Notes: generated by a model not told the origin, from the letters alone. Counted from the stretch's first letter, positions 26,819-36,909 are shown. The stretch: 64,000 bases of DNA from Thalassovita litoralis (GCF_900182725.1 NZ_FXTO01000006.1:62001-126000); one strand, 5' to 3'. Translations and numbers: made by a program.

Positions 26819-27778
26819 CTATCCCGGCAGGCCGCCCGAGCGTGCGATCAGGGCAATGTCCGTCAGGCTAAGCCCGCTTGTTCCGTTCAATGTGGCCACC
26901 TGAACCCCGTCCACCAGCAGGGCCAGCGTGTCTGACCCATCGTCAGACGGGATCAGGTCCATTTCCGGCAGGGTGCCGGTGCTATCGTCATAGACCACGG
27001 CCAATTGATCCGAGGCAGCATCGAAGTCCTGTATCGTCAGCGGGTTATCCACCCAATCCCCGATCAGGATCATGTCTGACCCGTCGCCGCTGTGGATGTA
27101 ATCACCGGCCCCTCCAGTGATGGTATCATCACCGTCGCCACCATTCAGGAAATCGCTGTCTGTGTCGTCATCGCCGCGCAGCACGTCATCCCCCGCGCCA
27201 CCGAACAGGGTATCCGACCCCGCGCCACCGATCAGGGTGTCGTCATCTACATCGCCGTGCAGGGCGTCATTGCCATCGCCGCCTTCCAGCAGGTCGTTGC
27301 CCGCGCTGCCAACAAGGCTGTCATCACCATCGCCGCCTTCCAGTTGGTCATTGCCGTTATGACCGAAAAGCTGGTCGTTGCCGGCATCGCCCAGCATGAA
27401 ATCGGCCCCGTCATCGCCATGCAGGGTGTCGTTGCCCGTATCGCCATGCAGGGTGTCATCCCCGTCACCGCCATAAATATCGTCGTCATTCGCGCCGCCG
27501 GATACGGTATCGTCGCCGCCATAGCCGTTCAGTTGATCGTTGCCATCGCCGCCGTCCAGCAGATCGGTTTCACCCCCACCTGCAAGGATGTCGTTGCCTG
27601 TCAGCAAATCTTCGGCACCAATGGTATCGTCGTCGGTTGCATCGGTTTCGGTACTGTCCAGTTCCGCGTCATCATCGTCCGCGATGCCGGTGCCGATGAA
27701 GGCGGCGCCAACGGCCATTACACCCAATAAGCCTGCAATAAGTAACATGTTTTCACCCACGGATTTCCCCGCAGGCAT
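26819..27778 (-). CDS. RTX-repeat calcium-binding protein with N-terminal membrane segment
   Basis: A 319-residue acidic protein. Residues about 11-30 (MLLIAGLLGVMAVGAAFIG) form a hydrophobic segment that could be an anchor or uncleaved signal. A D/E/T-rich linker follows, then roughly seventeen RTX nonapeptides of the GGxGxDxxx type (about residues 60-215) that bind calcium ions in a beta-roll. The C-terminal 80 residues (TIQDFDAASDQLAVVYD, VDGVQVATLNG) match the domain found after RTX repeats in many Rhodobacteraceae proteins. A second possible start is Met11. Classic RTX toxins lack an N-terminal hydrophobic segment. No secretion genes are nearby. Confidence 0.85.
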   Translation of the reverse strand: MPAGKSVGENMLLIAGLLGVMAVGAAFIGTGIADDDDAELDSTETDATDDDTIGAEDLLTGNDILAGGGETDLLDGGDGNDQLNGYGGDDTVSGGANDDDIYGGDGDDTLHGDTGNDTLHGDDGADFMLGDAGNDQLFGHNGNDQLEGGDGDDSLVGSAGNDLLEGGDGNDALHGDVDDDTLIGGAGSDTLFGGAGDDVLRGDDDTDSDFLNGGDGDDTITGGAGDYIHSGDGSDMILIGDWVDNPLTIQDFDAASDQLAVVYDDSTGTLPEMDLIPSDDGSDTLALLVDGVQVATLNGTSGLSLTDIALIARSGGLPG

Positions 27779-27809
27779 TACCGCATAGCGCGCCCGAGTC
27801 GGTCAAAAC

Positions 27810-28130
27810 CTATTGGGGGGTGTGGTTAACACCGCTTTGCCCGCCGGTGGCGCGTTGGAATTCTTCGGACAGGACAACCATCCAGTCCCCGATGATCGGC
27901 AGAAATTCAAACTGGGACAGCCACCAGGTAATCACAGACACCAGCAAGGACGCCCCCAGAACCGACCCCAGACCAAAGGCCAGCCCGCGCGCGAACTGGA
28001 ACCCGATGGACCGCATGGTTGAATTCTGGACGCGTATGAATTTGTGACCATTGAGTTTTTCCAGCTCTTTGGTCAGGCGGCGCAGGGCTTCGATTTCTTC
28101 GGTTTTGGATGTGTCGGGCTGTTCGGTCAT
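27810..28130 (-). CDS. Small membrane protein, DUF5665-like
   Basis: A 106-residue protein with an N-terminal charged helix (EEIEALRRLTKELEKLNGH), the conserved run FIRVQNSTMRSIGFQFARG, and one or two membrane segments (GLAFGLGSVLGASLLVSVI and a following WWLSQFEFLPIIG). I place it in the DUF5665 family from memory, with moderate certainty. Its start shares an ATGA overlap with the DUF1643 gene upstream. A longer in-frame extension overlapping that gene is rejected. Confidence 0.72.
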   Translation of the reverse strand: MTEQPDTSKTEEIEALRRLTKELEKLNGHKFIRVQNSTMRSIGFQFARGLAFGLGSVLGASLLVSVITWWLSQFEFLPIIGDWMVVLSEEFQRATGGQSGVNHTPQ

Positions 28131-28660
28131 GGGGTGTCCTGTGCGGGTGCCGGAATGTCCCAGATTTGCGGCTGTTGTGTATAAGCAATGTAAAGTGGGT
28201 GCCGTGGGTGGCCGTCTTTGGTCAGGCCCAGATGGTAAAGCGGCTGCCCGCTTTGCGCCAGAACCTGTGCCACCTGTGGGCCGCGATCCAGATAGGCACC
28301 ATGCGTCCCCCAGCCTGCCACGATCCGATCCGCCCAAGCGCACCCTGCCAGAATCGCAGCATCGTTGCCGGGGCCAATCGGGTCGGTGGCGGCTCGCATC
28401 CGGCGCGGATCGGTTTCGCGCCATGCAAAGATATTGGTCACGCGGAACGCCCCATAGCCCAGCACCCGCGCCCGTCTTTCGCAGCGTTCCACGGTGGGAT
28501 CGTTCTGGATTTCAGTCGCGGTTGATGGATTCAGCATCACGAACATCACGCGCGGCCCGGCGGCATCCCATTCCCGCGTCAGGGAATAGCGGTAGCGTTC
28601 GCAATCGGAATAAACGGCACAGGACAGGGCGTCGCCCTTTTGAAACTCACGCGTGATCAT
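28127..28660 (-). CDS. DUF1643 family protein
   Basis: A 177-residue protein with the DUF1643 hallmarks: YRYSLTREW near residue 25, VMFVMLNPSTA near 38, DPTVERCERRARVLGYG and NIFAWRETDPRRM. It ends with GLTKDGHPRHPLYI. The function is unknown; the fold is thought to resemble uracil-DNA glycosylase-like proteins, but I cannot confirm that from sequence. It is co-translated with the small membrane protein downstream and lies just downstream of truB on the same strand. Confidence 0.82.
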   Translation of the reverse strand: MITREFQKGDALSCAVYSDCERYRYSLTREWDAAGPRVMFVMLNPSTATEIQNDPTVERCERRARVLGYGAFRVTNIFAWRETDPRRMRAATDPIGPGNDAAILAGCAWADRIVAGWGTHGAYLDRGPQVAQVLAQSGQPLYHLGLTKDGHPRHPLYIAYTQQPQIWDIPAPAQDTP

Positions 28661-28699
28661 GTGCCGTTCTTGCCCGTACCGCGACCGGGCTGCAAGCCA

Positions 28700-29611
28700 T
28701 CAGTCCAGATTGAACACCCGGTTCGGGTGCAGTTCTGCCCCTTGCAGAATGCCCACAGCGATTGGTTTCCCCTGATAAGATGCCCAGCATTCTTCGCCGA
28801 ACTCTATGTCATGGGCGATGACCATGCCGGGGTTGCCATTCCGCAGTCGTGCGGCCCCGGCATCGGTGGCCTTGACCTCGGGCAGATCGGCCAACCCTTC
28901 TTCGACGGGGCGCAGAAGATCGTCCAGTTCGGGGGTGCGGGCCATGTCGTTGATCTGGTCCACGGAAACGCCATCTTCGTCTGCATCGAACGGGCCGGAC
29001 CAGACCCGGCGCAGCCATTCGACATGGCCATGACATCCCAGCGCCTGACCCAGATCGCGGGCGATGGATCGGACATAGCCACCTTTGCCACAGACCATTT
29101 CCAGCACCACATGATCGGCGTCGGGACGGTCTTCCATCACCAGTTCATCCACCCAAAGCGGGCGGGCGGCCAGTTCAAAATCTTCATCCGCGCGGGCCAG
29201 CTTATAGGCACGTTGGCCGTCGATTTTCACGGCGGAAAATTTCGGCGGCACCTGCATGATGTCGCCCAGAAATCCATTCAACGCCTCTTTGATCGCATCG
29301 TCCGAGGGACGCAGATCGGATTGCGCGATCACTTCGCCTTCGGCGTCGTCGGTATTGGTGGCCTGCCCCAGCCGTACCGAGAAGCGATAGCATTTCAGTG
29401 CGTCGGTGATGAATGGCACGGTTTTGGTGGCTTCACCCAAGGCAACGGCCAATACGCCGGTGGCATCGGGGTCCAGCGTTCCGGCATGGCCTGCCTTGTT
29501 GGCGTTGAATGCCCATTTCACCTTGTTCACAACGGCGGTCGAGGTCATGCCAGCGGGTTTATCCACCACCAGCCAGCCGGAAATATCGCGTCCCTTGCGT
29601 TTGCGTGCCAT
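28700..29611 (-). CDS. truB: tRNA pseudouridine(55) synthase
   Basis: A 303-residue enzyme that makes pseudouridine at position 55 of the T-loop in nearly all tRNAs. It contains [13 protein letters not shown] at the start and the catalytic-aspartate motif [14 protein letters not shown] (about residues 40-53). [13 protein letters not shown] and the C-terminal PUA-like region [11 protein letters not shown] are also present. It is third in a minus-strand rbfA-DUF2233-truB order, 71 bases downstream of the DUF2233 stop. Confidence 0.96.
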   Translation of the reverse strand: MARKRKGRDISGWLVVDKPAGMTSTAVVNKVKWAFNANKAGHAGTLDPDATGVLAVALGEATKTVPFITDALKCYRFSVRLGQATNTDDAEGEVIAQSDLRPSDDAIKEALNGFLGDIMQVPPKFSAVKIDGQRAYKLARADEDFELAARPLWVDELVMEDRPDADHVVLEMVCGKGGYVRSIARDLGQALGCHGHVEWLRRVWSGPFDADEDGVSVDQINDMARTPELDDLLRPVEEGLADLPEVKATDAGAARLRNGNPGMVIAHDIEFGEECWASYQGKPIAVGILQGAELHPNRVFNLD

Positions 29612-29682
29612 GATCCCTGAAACCCGTTGTTGCTGCCAAGGTGCGGCACCTAACGGATGACCCGCGTCCTGTCAATTTGTGC

Positions 29683-30438
29683 TTATTGCACGGGGGATAC
29701 CACGCCCACGATTGGTCCCAGCCAGAACCCGGCATCGTCCCTGTCGATTTGCGGGGCATACAGCCGGGATACCTTGCCATCGAAATACAGCGCTTGTGGC
29801 AGGTCCAGCGTATCGCGGAACAAGCTGCCGAATTCATAAAATGTGACCGGATTTTCAGAAATGGCAAAGACCACCCGCTGACCATCGGCGGAACTGCCCA
29901 CCCCGTTGCGGATATAGCGGGATGTGCTGTCCGGCAGGAAACGCGGATGCAAAGCCCCGTCAATCACCAGCATCGGCCCGGATTGAGTGGCATCGCGGCA
30001 GGCGGGTTTTTCGTTGATATAACGCAAGGTTTCGATCACATCGGCGCGGCCCTGACGGATACAGAACACACCGTTCGGCAGCAGCCCGAAATTGCCCGGC
30101 CCGGCATTGGGAACCACGCGCATTTCCTGTTGGCCGTCTTCGATATACAGGCCAACGGGTGCGCGATCCTGATGGTACATGCCCGCATTCATCGCCATGT
30201 CTAAACGCTGGCCTTTTGCGTCCAACAGTTCAGCGACAGCAGAAAATTGCCCCAGTACGGTTCCCTGATCGTCACGCAGAAACAGCCGGATGGTTTCGCG
30301 GCTGGCGTCGACCTGACATATGGTGAAGCGGTTTTCGTCAACTGTCAGGCTGCGGCAGTCAACGGCGTGGGCCAGCGTGGGAAGCCACGCGGCAAGGGCC
30401 AGAACCAGACCGAAAAGGCTGGTTCCGGGGCGGGTCAT
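29683..30438 (-). CDS. Exported phosphodiester glycosidase-like protein (DUF2233/NAGPA family)
   Basis: A 251-residue protein with a signal peptide (SLFGLVLALAAWLPTLAHA, cleavage near residue 23). The body shows NAGPA/DUF2233 features: MAMNAGMYHQD, NFGLLPNGVFC, ATQSGPMLVIDG, RNGVGSSADGQRVVFAIS and a C-terminal ALYFDGKVSRLYAP. Members hydrolyse phosphodiester or sugar linkages, and the bacterial substrate is unknown. It begins inside the last codons of rbfA (4-bp overlap). A longer in-frame upstream reading antisense to dapB is not coding. Confidence 0.85.
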   Translation of the reverse strand: MTRPGTSLFGLVLALAAWLPTLAHAVDCRSLTVDENRFTICQVDASRETIRLFLRDDQGTVLGQFSAVAELLDAKGQRLDMAMNAGMYHQDRAPVGLYIEDGQQEMRVVPNAGPGNFGLLPNGVFCIRQGRADVIETLRYINEKPACRDATQSGPMLVIDGALHPRFLPDSTSRYIRNGVGSSADGQRVVFAISENPVTFYEFGSLFRDTLDLPQALYFDGKVSRLYAPQIDRDDAGFWLGPIVGVVSPVQ

Positions 30439-30848
30439 TCCTCTTCCCCGTCGTCCTTGTCGATGTCGCGGCGGACCTGATCTTGCGACAGCAGGCGGCG
30501 GGTTTCGTCCATCCGGTCGAATGTATCGTCCAGCCGGAAGCGCAGTTCGGGCGCGTGTTTCAGGCCGCATTTGCGCCCGATCATCCGGCGCAATTCGCCG
30601 TGGTGGCGGGCCAGCAGCTTGATCGCCTCGTCCTTTTGATCGCCGCCCAACGGCAGCACAAACACCGTGGCCACGCGCAGATCGGCGCTTAACCGGACCT
30701 CGCCCACAGTGATGGACATACGATTCAGGTCCGGATCGTGGATATCCCCACGCATCAGGATTTCGGACATTGTCCGGCGAATTTGTTCCCCAACCCGTAG
30801 CTGACGCATACCGGGGCCGGAACCGAAAGAGCTGTTTCCCTTGGCCAT
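30435..30848 (-). CDS. rbfA: 30S ribosome-binding factor A
   Basis: A 137-residue KH-fold protein needed for late maturation of the 30S subunit and 16S rRNA 5'-end processing. Typical segments are MRQLRVGEQIRRTMSEIL, VRLSADLRVATVFVLPL and PELRFRLDDTFDRMDE. The C-terminal tail is strongly acidic. A start three codons upstream (30857) is equally possible. The gene is divergent from dapB and heads the DUF2233-truB group. No nusA/infB is present, unlike in enterobacteria. Confidence 0.95.
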   Translation of the reverse strand: MAKGNSSFGSGPGMRQLRVGEQIRRTMSEILMRGDIHDPDLNRMSITVGEVRLSADLRVATVFVLPLGGDQKDEAIKLLARHHGELRRMIGRKCGLKHAPELRFRLDDTFDRMDETRRLLSQDQVRRDIDKDDGEEE

Positions 30849-30938
30849 GTTCCGCATCTACGCTTTCGCAAGGGCTTTGCCAAGCCGGGTTCAAGCCGCT
30901 ATGAGAGCGCAACCGCCGAAAGACTGGAGTTTTGACCG

Positions 30939-31748
30939 ATGACCAACCTGCCCGGACTTGTCGTAACTGGGGCCTCGGGCCGTATGGGCCAGATGCTGAT
31001 GCGTACCATTCAGGACAGCGACAAGTGCAGGCTTGTGGGCGCGGTCGAACGCAAGGGCCACGATTGGGTGGGCCGCGATGTGGGCGAATGTATGGGCGGC
31101 GCACCGATGGGTGTGATCGTATCGGACGATCCGCTGGAAACCTTTGCCCATGCGCAGGGGGTGATTGATTTCACCGCACCCGCCGCCACGGTGGAATTCG
31201 CCGCGATTGCCGCGCAGGCGCGGGTTGTGCATGTGATCGGCACCACTGGCATGTCTGCGGACGATCTGGGCAAAATCAACGCGGCTGCCCGTCATGCTGT
31301 GGTGGTGCGGGCCGGGAACATGTCCCTGGGGGTGAACCTGCTGGTGCAACTGACGAAAAAGGTTGCCGCCGCGCTGGACGAAGATTTCGACATCGAAGTG
31401 ATCGAAGCGCATCACAACAAAAAGGTGGACGCGCCATCGGGAACCGCCCTGATGCTGGGCGAAGCCGCCGCCGAAGGGCGGGGCGTGTCACTGGAAAACG
31501 TATCGGACCGGGGCCGCGACGGGATCACCGGGGCGCGGGAACGCGGCCATATCGGTTTTACGGCAATCCGGGGTGGGGACATCGTGGGGGAACACGATGT
31601 TTTATTCGCCGCAGCCGGGGAACGGGTGATTCTGCGCCACGTTGCTACGGATCGCGCGGTTTTCGCCCGTGGCGCATTGAAGGCGGCGCTATGGGGGCTG
31701 GGGCAAAAACCCGGCGAATACGACATGATGGATGTGCTGGGGCTGTAA
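30939..31748 (+). CDS. dapB: 4-hydroxy-tetrahydrodipicolinate reductase
   Basis: A 269-residue NAD(P)H-dependent enzyme of lysine/diaminopimelate synthesis, acting after DapA. The nucleotide-binding motif [10 protein letters not shown] is at residues 10-19. The catalytic [16 protein letters not shown] is near 150-165. The [10 protein letters not shown] segment is also typical. The start has a TGGAG ribosome-binding site. Its partner dapA is 27 kb away and asd 26 kb away, so the pathway is dispersed. Confidence 0.97.
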   Translation: MTNLPGLVVTGASGRMGQMLMRTIQDSDKCRLVGAVERKGHDWVGRDVGECMGGAPMGVIVSDDPLETFAHAQGVIDFTAPAATVEFAAIAAQARVVHVIGTTGMSADDLGKINAAARHAVVVRAGNMSLGVNLLVQLTKKVAAALDEDFDIEVIEAHHNKKVDAPSGTALMLGEAAAEGRGVSLENVSDRGRDGITGARERGHIGFTAIRGGDIVGEHDVLFAAAGERVILRHVATDRAVFARGALKAALWGLGQKPGEYDMMDVLGL

Positions 31749-31785
31749 GCCCCGCGCAGCCAGATAACCCGCCTATGTCGCGGGA

Positions 31786-31980
31786 TTAGAAATCGACCGC
31801 GATGCCCTTTTTTTCCCAATCGCCATAGCGAACGGGTTCGGGGCCGTCGCGGCCACCCAGTTCCTTGGGCATGGCCTTGGCGTCGGCTTCCGCTTTTTTC
31901 CGGCGTTCTTCGGCCTCGGCCAATGCGCGGATCGCGGCGGGGGGCAGGTCTTTTTGCGGGTCTTTTTCCGGCTCGCTCAT
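31786..31980 (-). CDS. Succinate dehydrogenase assembly factor 4-like protein (DUF1674)
   Basis: A 64-residue protein with a charged N-terminal half (PPAAIRALAEAEERRKKAEA) and the family C-terminus GPEPVRYGDWEKKGIAVDF. This tail defines DUF1674/SDHAF4, which binds flavinylated SdhA and helps succinate dehydrogenase assembly in mitochondria and alphaproteobacteria. No sdh genes are nearby. It is convergent with dapB and divergent from rsmB. Confidence 0.87.
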   Translation of the reverse strand: MSEPEKDPQKDLPPAAIRALAEAEERRKKAEADAKAMPKELGGRDGPEPVRYGDWEKKGIAVDF

Positions 31981-32050
31981 GGCGTGTCTTCCTCTTGCGG
32001 CTGCCTGTTGATATACGCCTCGGCAGCCCATTCGCAAGGATTGCCGTATT

Positions 32051-33328
32051 TTGCCGAAACCAGCCCGCCCCGTTCCCACCCCGCGCCAGACTGCGCTGAC
32101 CCTGTTGAATCAGGTGTTGGTCGATGGGCGGCTGATTTCGGAACAGGCGGCACAGGGGGCATTGACGCGGCTGGACCCGGCAGATCGGGCGCGGGCGCAA
32201 CGCTTGGCGCTGGATACGCTGCGAGGGATGGAACGCGCGGATAAACTGCTGGCGCGGCATCTGAAAAAGAACCCGCCGCTGGCGGTGCGCAACATCCTGC
32301 GGCTGGCGGTGATGGAACTGGCCACGGGCGGCGACGCGCATGGGGTGGTGAACGAAGCGGTGAACCTGACCGCTGCCAATAAACGTACCCAGACGATGAA
32401 AGGCATGGTCAACGCCGTGCTGCGCAAGGTTGCGGAAACCGCCGCGCAGGATTGGGCCAAGCAACGCGCCCCGCGGTTGCCGCGTTGGCTGCGTGATCCC
32501 TTGGTCGATGGTTATGGTCCCGAAGAAGTGGCCCGGATGGAGCAAGCCCATTTCGTGGGGGCGCCGCTGGACATCACGGCCAAATCCGATCCGCAGGCGG
32601 TGTGTGATGCGCTTGGTGGGGAATTGCTGCCGACTGGCACCATTCGTTTGCAGGATGCCGGGCAGGTGTCTGCCCTGCCGGGGTTTGATGCGGGCGATTG
32701 GTGGGTACAGGATGCCGCCGCTGCGCTGCCAGCCCGTGTGCTGAACGTGCAGCCGGGCGAAACCGTGCTGGATATGTGCGCGGCACCGGGCGGCAAAACG
32801 ATGCAACTGTCGGCGGCGGGGGCGGATGTAACTGCGCTGGATATTTCCGAAAACCGCATGGCACGGGTGCAGGAAAATCTGACGCGCACCGGCCTGTCCG
32901 CGCGGTTGGTTACGGGCGACGCGCTGGACCATCAGGGGCAATATGATGCGATCCTGCTGGATGCGCCCTGTTCGGCCACGGGCACGATTCGCCGCCATCC
33001 CGATTTGCCCCACGCCAAAGACGGGGCAGAGTTCGGGGCGCTGATTGAATTGCAGGCGCAAATGCTGGCCCATGCGCTAAGCTTGCTGAAACCCGGCGGG
33101 CGGCTGGTTTATGCCACCTGTTCCCTGTTGCCCGACGAAGGCGAATGTCAGGTCGAGGATGCGCTGGAACTGTATCCCGATCTGCAAATTGACCGCACCG
33201 CGCTGGACATGCCGGGGGTAGACCCCGCATGGCAGACCGAAGAAGGCGGGCTGCGCCTGTTGCCGTCGTTCTGGCGGAAACAGGGCGGGATGGATGGATT
33301 CTATATGGCTTGTTTGCGAAAGCCCTGA
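32051..33328 (+). CDS. rsmB: 16S rRNA m5C methyltransferase, RsmB type
   Basis: A 425-residue protein. The N-terminal NusB-like domain (about 1-140, RNILRLAVMEL) is joined to a SAM-dependent cytosine-5 RNA methyltransferase domain. The SAM site is MCAAPGGKTMQL (about residues 240-251). The two catalytic cysteines lie in DAPCSATGTIRRHP and YATCSLLPDEGE. The start appears to be a TTG only 71 bases from the divergent DUF1674 start; no good upstream ATG is in frame. It modifies 16S rRNA during ribosome assembly. Confidence 0.92.
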   Translation: MPKPARPVPTPRQTALTLLNQVLVDGRLISEQAAQGALTRLDPADRARAQRLALDTLRGMERADKLLARHLKKNPPLAVRNILRLAVMELATGGDAHGVVNEAVNLTAANKRTQTMKGMVNAVLRKVAETAAQDWAKQRAPRLPRWLRDPLVDGYGPEEVARMEQAHFVGAPLDITAKSDPQAVCDALGGELLPTGTIRLQDAGQVSALPGFDAGDWWVQDAAAALPARVLNVQPGETVLDMCAAPGGKTMQLSAAGADVTALDISENRMARVQENLTRTGLSARLVTGDALDHQGQYDAILLDAPCSATGTIRRHPDLPHAKDGAEFGALIELQAQMLAHALSLLKPGGRLVYATCSLLPDEGECQVEDALELYPDLQIDRTALDMPGVDPAWQTEEGGLRLLPSFWRKQGGMDGFYMACLRKP

Positions 33329-33436
33329 GCAGAATTCGCCCAATCGCGTCTGGTATTGGCATTCGTCGGTGACAGACGGCCCGCCACAGGGTAATCTGCC
33401 CACAACCCGCCGTCAGAGCGCGAGAGGCAGAGCCAG

Positions 33437-35167
33437 ATGTTCAACCCAGATCGGACAGCAGCGCCCCTGACGCGCTGGATGCACCGCTTTCATGCGCGGC
33501 TAAGCGGCTTCGCGCATCCAGCCAAAGGGTTCGTGAGCCAACCCGAACCCCGGACCATCGGCAGCTTTGCGCGGGGGCGGCAATTGGTGGCCGGGAATTT
33601 CCTGTTCGCCGGGCATTTGGTGGAAGCGCCGAAAACCCTGATTTGGGATATCGCCCCGCCCGATCACGGCTTTGAGGAGGAAACACAGGGCTTTGGCTGG
33701 CTGGACGATCTGGCCGCCGTCGCGGACCCGACCACCCGCGAACGGGCGCAGGCGTGGCTTTGGGGGTGGATTGAACGCTATGGCGCAGGGCGCGGACCGG
33801 GCTGGACGCCGGACCTGACGGGCCGCCGGATCATTCGCTGGATTCATCATGCGCTGTTCGTGTTGCGGGGGGTGGACAAGGAACAGTCTGACGCATTCTA
33901 TCGGTCGCTGGCCCGGCAGACGATTTTCCTGTCGCGGCGCTGGCAATCCTCGTCCCCCGGTTTGCCCCGGTTCGAGGCTTTGACAGGGCTGTTGTATGCC
34001 GGGCTGTCATTAGAAGGCATGGCAAAATATGTAGCCCCAGCGGTCAAGGCATTGGCGCGGGATTGTCGGTCGCAGGTGGATGCGCAGGGCGGTATTCCCA
34101 CCCGCAACCCCGAAGAATTGCTAGAGGTCTTTACCCTGCTGACATGGGCCGCTGCCGCGCTGCAAGAAGCCGGGCAGGCGGTTCACCCGGATCATCAGGC
34201 CGCGATTGAACGCATTGCCCCGACGCTGCGCACCCTGCGCCACGCTGACGGTGGGCTGGCGCGGTTCCACGGTGGTGGGCGCGGGGCCGAAGGGCGGCTG
34301 GATACTGCGCTGGCCGCATCCGGGATCAAGGGGCGCGCGGCGGATGGGTTGGCGATGGGCTATGCCCGGCTGTCGGCGGGGCGTACCAGTGTTGTCGTAG
34401 ATGCCAGCCCGCCGCCTGCGGGCAAGGCCTCGTATAATGCTCATGCCTCGACCCTTGCGTTTGAACTGACCTCGGGGCGCAGGCCGGTGGTGGTGAATTG
34501 CGGATCTGGTGCGATTTTCGGGGCGAAATGGCGGCGGGCCGGGCGGGCCACGCCATCGCATTCGACGCTGTGTCTGGATGGGTATTCCAGTTCCCGGCTG
34601 GGCGGGCGCGGCAAGGCCGAATTGCTGACGGACATCCCCAAAAACGTCCCGATCGAGGTGTCTCAGGCCCCGGATGGGATGCGGTTTGAAGGCGGGCATG
34701 ATGGGTATGCCAAATCTTATGGGTTGACCCATGCCCGCACGCTGGAACTGACGTTTGACGGGCGCGGTATGGCGGGCGAGGAATTGCTGATCGCGCTGGA
34801 CGAGGCCGCCAAGCGCCGCTTCGATAAAGTGCCGCAAACGGTTGCGCTGGAAGGTATCCCCTATCACATCCGGTTCCACCTGCACCCCGAGGTGGACGCG
34901 ACCGTGGATATGGGCGGGGCGTCTGTGTCGCTGGCGCTGAAAAGCGGGGAATTGTGGTTGTTCCGCCACGAAGGTACGGCGCAAATGACGCTGGAACCTT
35001 CGGTTTATTTGGAAAAAGGCCGTTTACGGCCCCGTGCGACCAAACAAATCGTTTTATCTGGCCGCGCGATGGACTATGCGACGCGCATCCGGTGGTCATT
35101 GGCCAAGGCGCAGGATACCCCGATCAGTATCCGCGATCTGAACCGCGATGAACCGGACCTGACCTGA
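33437..35167 (+). CDS. Heparinase II/III-like protein
   Basis: A 576-residue protein. The helical N-terminal half (about 60-300) and beta-rich C-terminal half match the heparinase II/III superfamily: [27 protein letters not shown] and [15 protein letters not shown] (about 335-390). There is no signal peptide, unlike secreted polysaccharide lyases. The same gene sits between rsmB and purH in many Rhodobacteraceae. It may act on cell-surface or murein-linked glycans, but the substrate is unknown. It ends 22 bases before purH and may be co-transcribed with it. Confidence 0.87.
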   Translation: MFNPDRTAAPLTRWMHRFHARLSGFAHPAKGFVSQPEPRTIGSFARGRQLVAGNFLFAGHLVEAPKTLIWDIAPPDHGFEEETQGFGWLDDLAAVADPTTRERAQAWLWGWIERYGAGRGPGWTPDLTGRRIIRWIHHALFVLRGVDKEQSDAFYRSLARQTIFLSRRWQSSSPGLPRFEALTGLLYAGLSLEGMAKYVAPAVKALARDCRSQVDAQGGIPTRNPEELLEVFTLLTWAAAALQEAGQAVHPDHQAAIERIAPTLRTLRHADGGLARFHGGGRGAEGRLDTALAASGIKGRAADGLAMGYARLSAGRTSVVVDASPPPAGKASYNAHASTLAFELTSGRRPVVVNCGSGAIFGAKWRRAGRATPSHSTLCLDGYSSSRLGGRGKAELLTDIPKNVPIEVSQAPDGMRFEGGHDGYAKSYGLTHARTLELTFDGRGMAGEELLIALDEAAKRRFDKVPQTVALEGIPYHIRFHLHPEVDATVDMGGASVSLALKSGELWLFRHEGTAQMTLEPSVYLEKGRLRPRATKQIVLSGRAMDYATRIRWSLAKAQDTPISIRDLNRDEPDLT

Positions 35168-35189
35168 TACAGAGACAAAGAGCTGCCCC

Positions 35190-36776
35190 ATGACCGACCT
35201 CTACCCCGTGCGCCGCGCGCTGATTTCCGTTTCCGATAAAACCGGCCTGATTGATCTGGGCAAGGCGCTGGCCGCGCGTGGTGTGGAATTGCTGTCCACC
35301 GGCGGATCGGCCAAGGCGCTGCGCGATGCCGGGCTGGATGTGCGCGATGTGGCGGATGTGACCGGCTTTCCTGAAATGATGGACGGCCGCGTGAAGACCC
35401 TGCACCCCAAAGTGCATGGCGGCCTGTTGGCGCTGCGCGACAATGACAGCCACGTTGCCGCGATGAACGAACATGAAATCGGCGGGATCGACCTGCTGGT
35501 GGTGAACCTGTACCCGTTCGAGGCCGCGCTGGCCCGTGGTGCCGATTATGACGAAATGATCGAAAACATCGACATCGGTGGCCCTGCCATGATCCGCGCC
35601 GCCGCGAAAAACCACGGGTTCGTGACAACCGTTGTGGATGTCGAAGATTACGATGCCCTGCTGGCCGAACTGGACGCGAACAACGGCCAGACCTCGTATG
35701 CCTTCCGTCAGAAAATGGCGCAGATCGCTTATGCCCGCACCGGGGCGTATGATGCGGCTGTTTCGACATGGATGGCCGGGGCCATTGGTCAGGACACCCC
35801 GCGCCGCCGCGTGTTCGCCGGGGAACTGGCGCAAACCCTGCGCTATGGTGAAAACCCGCACCAGTCGGCAGCGTTCTACAAGGATGGCAGCGCCCGCGCC
35901 GGTGTGGCAACTGCGCAGCAACATCAGGGCAAGGAACTGTCCTATAACAACATCAACGACACCGACGCGGCGTTTGAGCTGGTGGCGGAATTCGGCACCG
36001 ATGCGCCTGCCTGTGCGATCATCAAACACGCCAACCCTTGCGGTGTGGCCTCGGGCGCGACGATGAAAGAGGCCTATAACCGCGCGTTTGACTGCGATCG
36101 CACGTCGGCCTTTGGTGGGATCATCGCGCTGAATCAGACGTTGGATGGCGAAACTGCCGAGGAAATCAGCAAGATTTTCACCGAGGTTGTCATTGCCCCC
36201 GATGCAACCGACGAAGCCAAGGCGGTTTTCGCGGCAAAGAAAAACCTGCGCCTGCTGACCACCGGCGCGTTGCCCGATCCGAAGTCGGCCATCACCACCT
36301 TCCGCCAAGTGGCGGGTGGGTTCCTTGTGCAGGGCAAGGATAACGGCGCGATCACGCTGGACGATCTGAAGGTCGTGACCGAACGCCAGCCCACGGAACA
36401 AGAACTGCGTGATCTGCTGTTCGCGTGGAAAGTGGCCAAGCACGTTAAATCCAACGCGATTATCTATGTCAAAGACGGGGCAACCGTTGGTGTGGGCGCG
36501 GGCCAGATGAGCCGCGTGGACAGCACCCGCATCGCCGCCCGCAAAGCGCAGGACATGGCCGAGGTGATGGGGTTGTCTGAGCCGCTGACCAAAGGATCGG
36601 TTGTGGCGTCCGATGCGTTTTTCCCCTTTGCTGACGGTCTGATCACGGCTGCTGAAGCTGGCGCAACCGCGATCATCCAGCCGGGCGGGTCCATGCGCGA
36701 CCAAGAGGTGATCGACGCCGCCAATGAACGCGGTCTGGCGATGGTCTTTAGTGGTATGCGGCACTTCCGCCACTAA
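35190..36776 (+). CDS. purH: Bifunctional AICAR transformylase/IMP cyclohydrolase
   Basis: A 528-residue enzyme for the last two steps of IMP synthesis. The N-terminal cyclohydrolase domain (MGS-like fold, residues 1-200) has [30 protein letters not shown] and NLYPFE. The C-terminal transformylase domain shows [28 protein letters not shown] and the end [14 protein letters not shown]. The length is as usual for alphaproteobacteria. Confidence 0.98.
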   Translation: MTDLYPVRRALISVSDKTGLIDLGKALAARGVELLSTGGSAKALRDAGLDVRDVADVTGFPEMMDGRVKTLHPKVHGGLLALRDNDSHVAAMNEHEIGGIDLLVVNLYPFEAALARGADYDEMIENIDIGGPAMIRAAAKNHGFVTTVVDVEDYDALLAELDANNGQTSYAFRQKMAQIAYARTGAYDAAVSTWMAGAIGQDTPRRRVFAGELAQTLRYGENPHQSAAFYKDGSARAGVATAQQHQGKELSYNNINDTDAAFELVAEFGTDAPACAIIKHANPCGVASGATMKEAYNRAFDCDRTSAFGGIIALNQTLDGETAEEISKIFTEVVIAPDATDEAKAVFAAKKNLRLLTTGALPDPKSAITTFRQVAGGFLVQGKDNGAITLDDLKVVTERQPTEQELRDLLFAWKVAKHVKSNAIIYVKDGATVGVGAGQMSRVDSTRIAARKAQDMAEVMGLSEPLTKGSVVASDAFFPFADGLITAAEAGATAIIQPGGSMRDQEVIDAANERGLAMVFSGMRHFRH

Positions 36777-36823
36777 GGGCGTCGGGTCATCCCCCTGAAT
36801 TACGGACATTTCACACTACGCGA

Positions 36824-36853
36824 ATCCGGCAAGTTCATGTAAACTTGCCGGAT
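36824..36853. repeat. Perfect 12-bp inverted repeat after purH
   Basis: ATCCGGCAAGTT-CATGTA-AACTTGCCGGAT, 12-bp arms with a 6-nt loop. It lies 47 bases past the purH stop and 57 before lspA. It is followed by CAATAATT rather than a T-run, so it may be a weak terminator, an RNA-stabilising end or a binding site. Confidence 0.55.
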
Positions 36854-36909
36854 CAATAATTCCGAGGCACGGCAAACGCGCCCGGTCAGAGGCAGAATAG
36901 GATAGGCAA

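Noticed and set aside
27100-27570. Regular short repeats that could suggest a CRISPR array or minisatellite
   Set aside because: The 27-base periodicity is the coding pattern of RTX nonapeptides in frame. There are no unique spacers.
31768-31784. CCCGC...GCGGG as a terminator between dapB and the DUF1674 gene
   Set aside because: Only five clean base pairs and no T-run. Too weak to annotate.
31412-33073. A 553-residue minus-strand frame across dapB and rsmB
   Set aside because: It overlaps three better-supported genes and has shadow composition.
35124-36809. A 561-residue minus-strand frame opposite purH
   Set aside because: purH is complete and conserved on the other strand, so the antisense frame is a by-product of GC bias.
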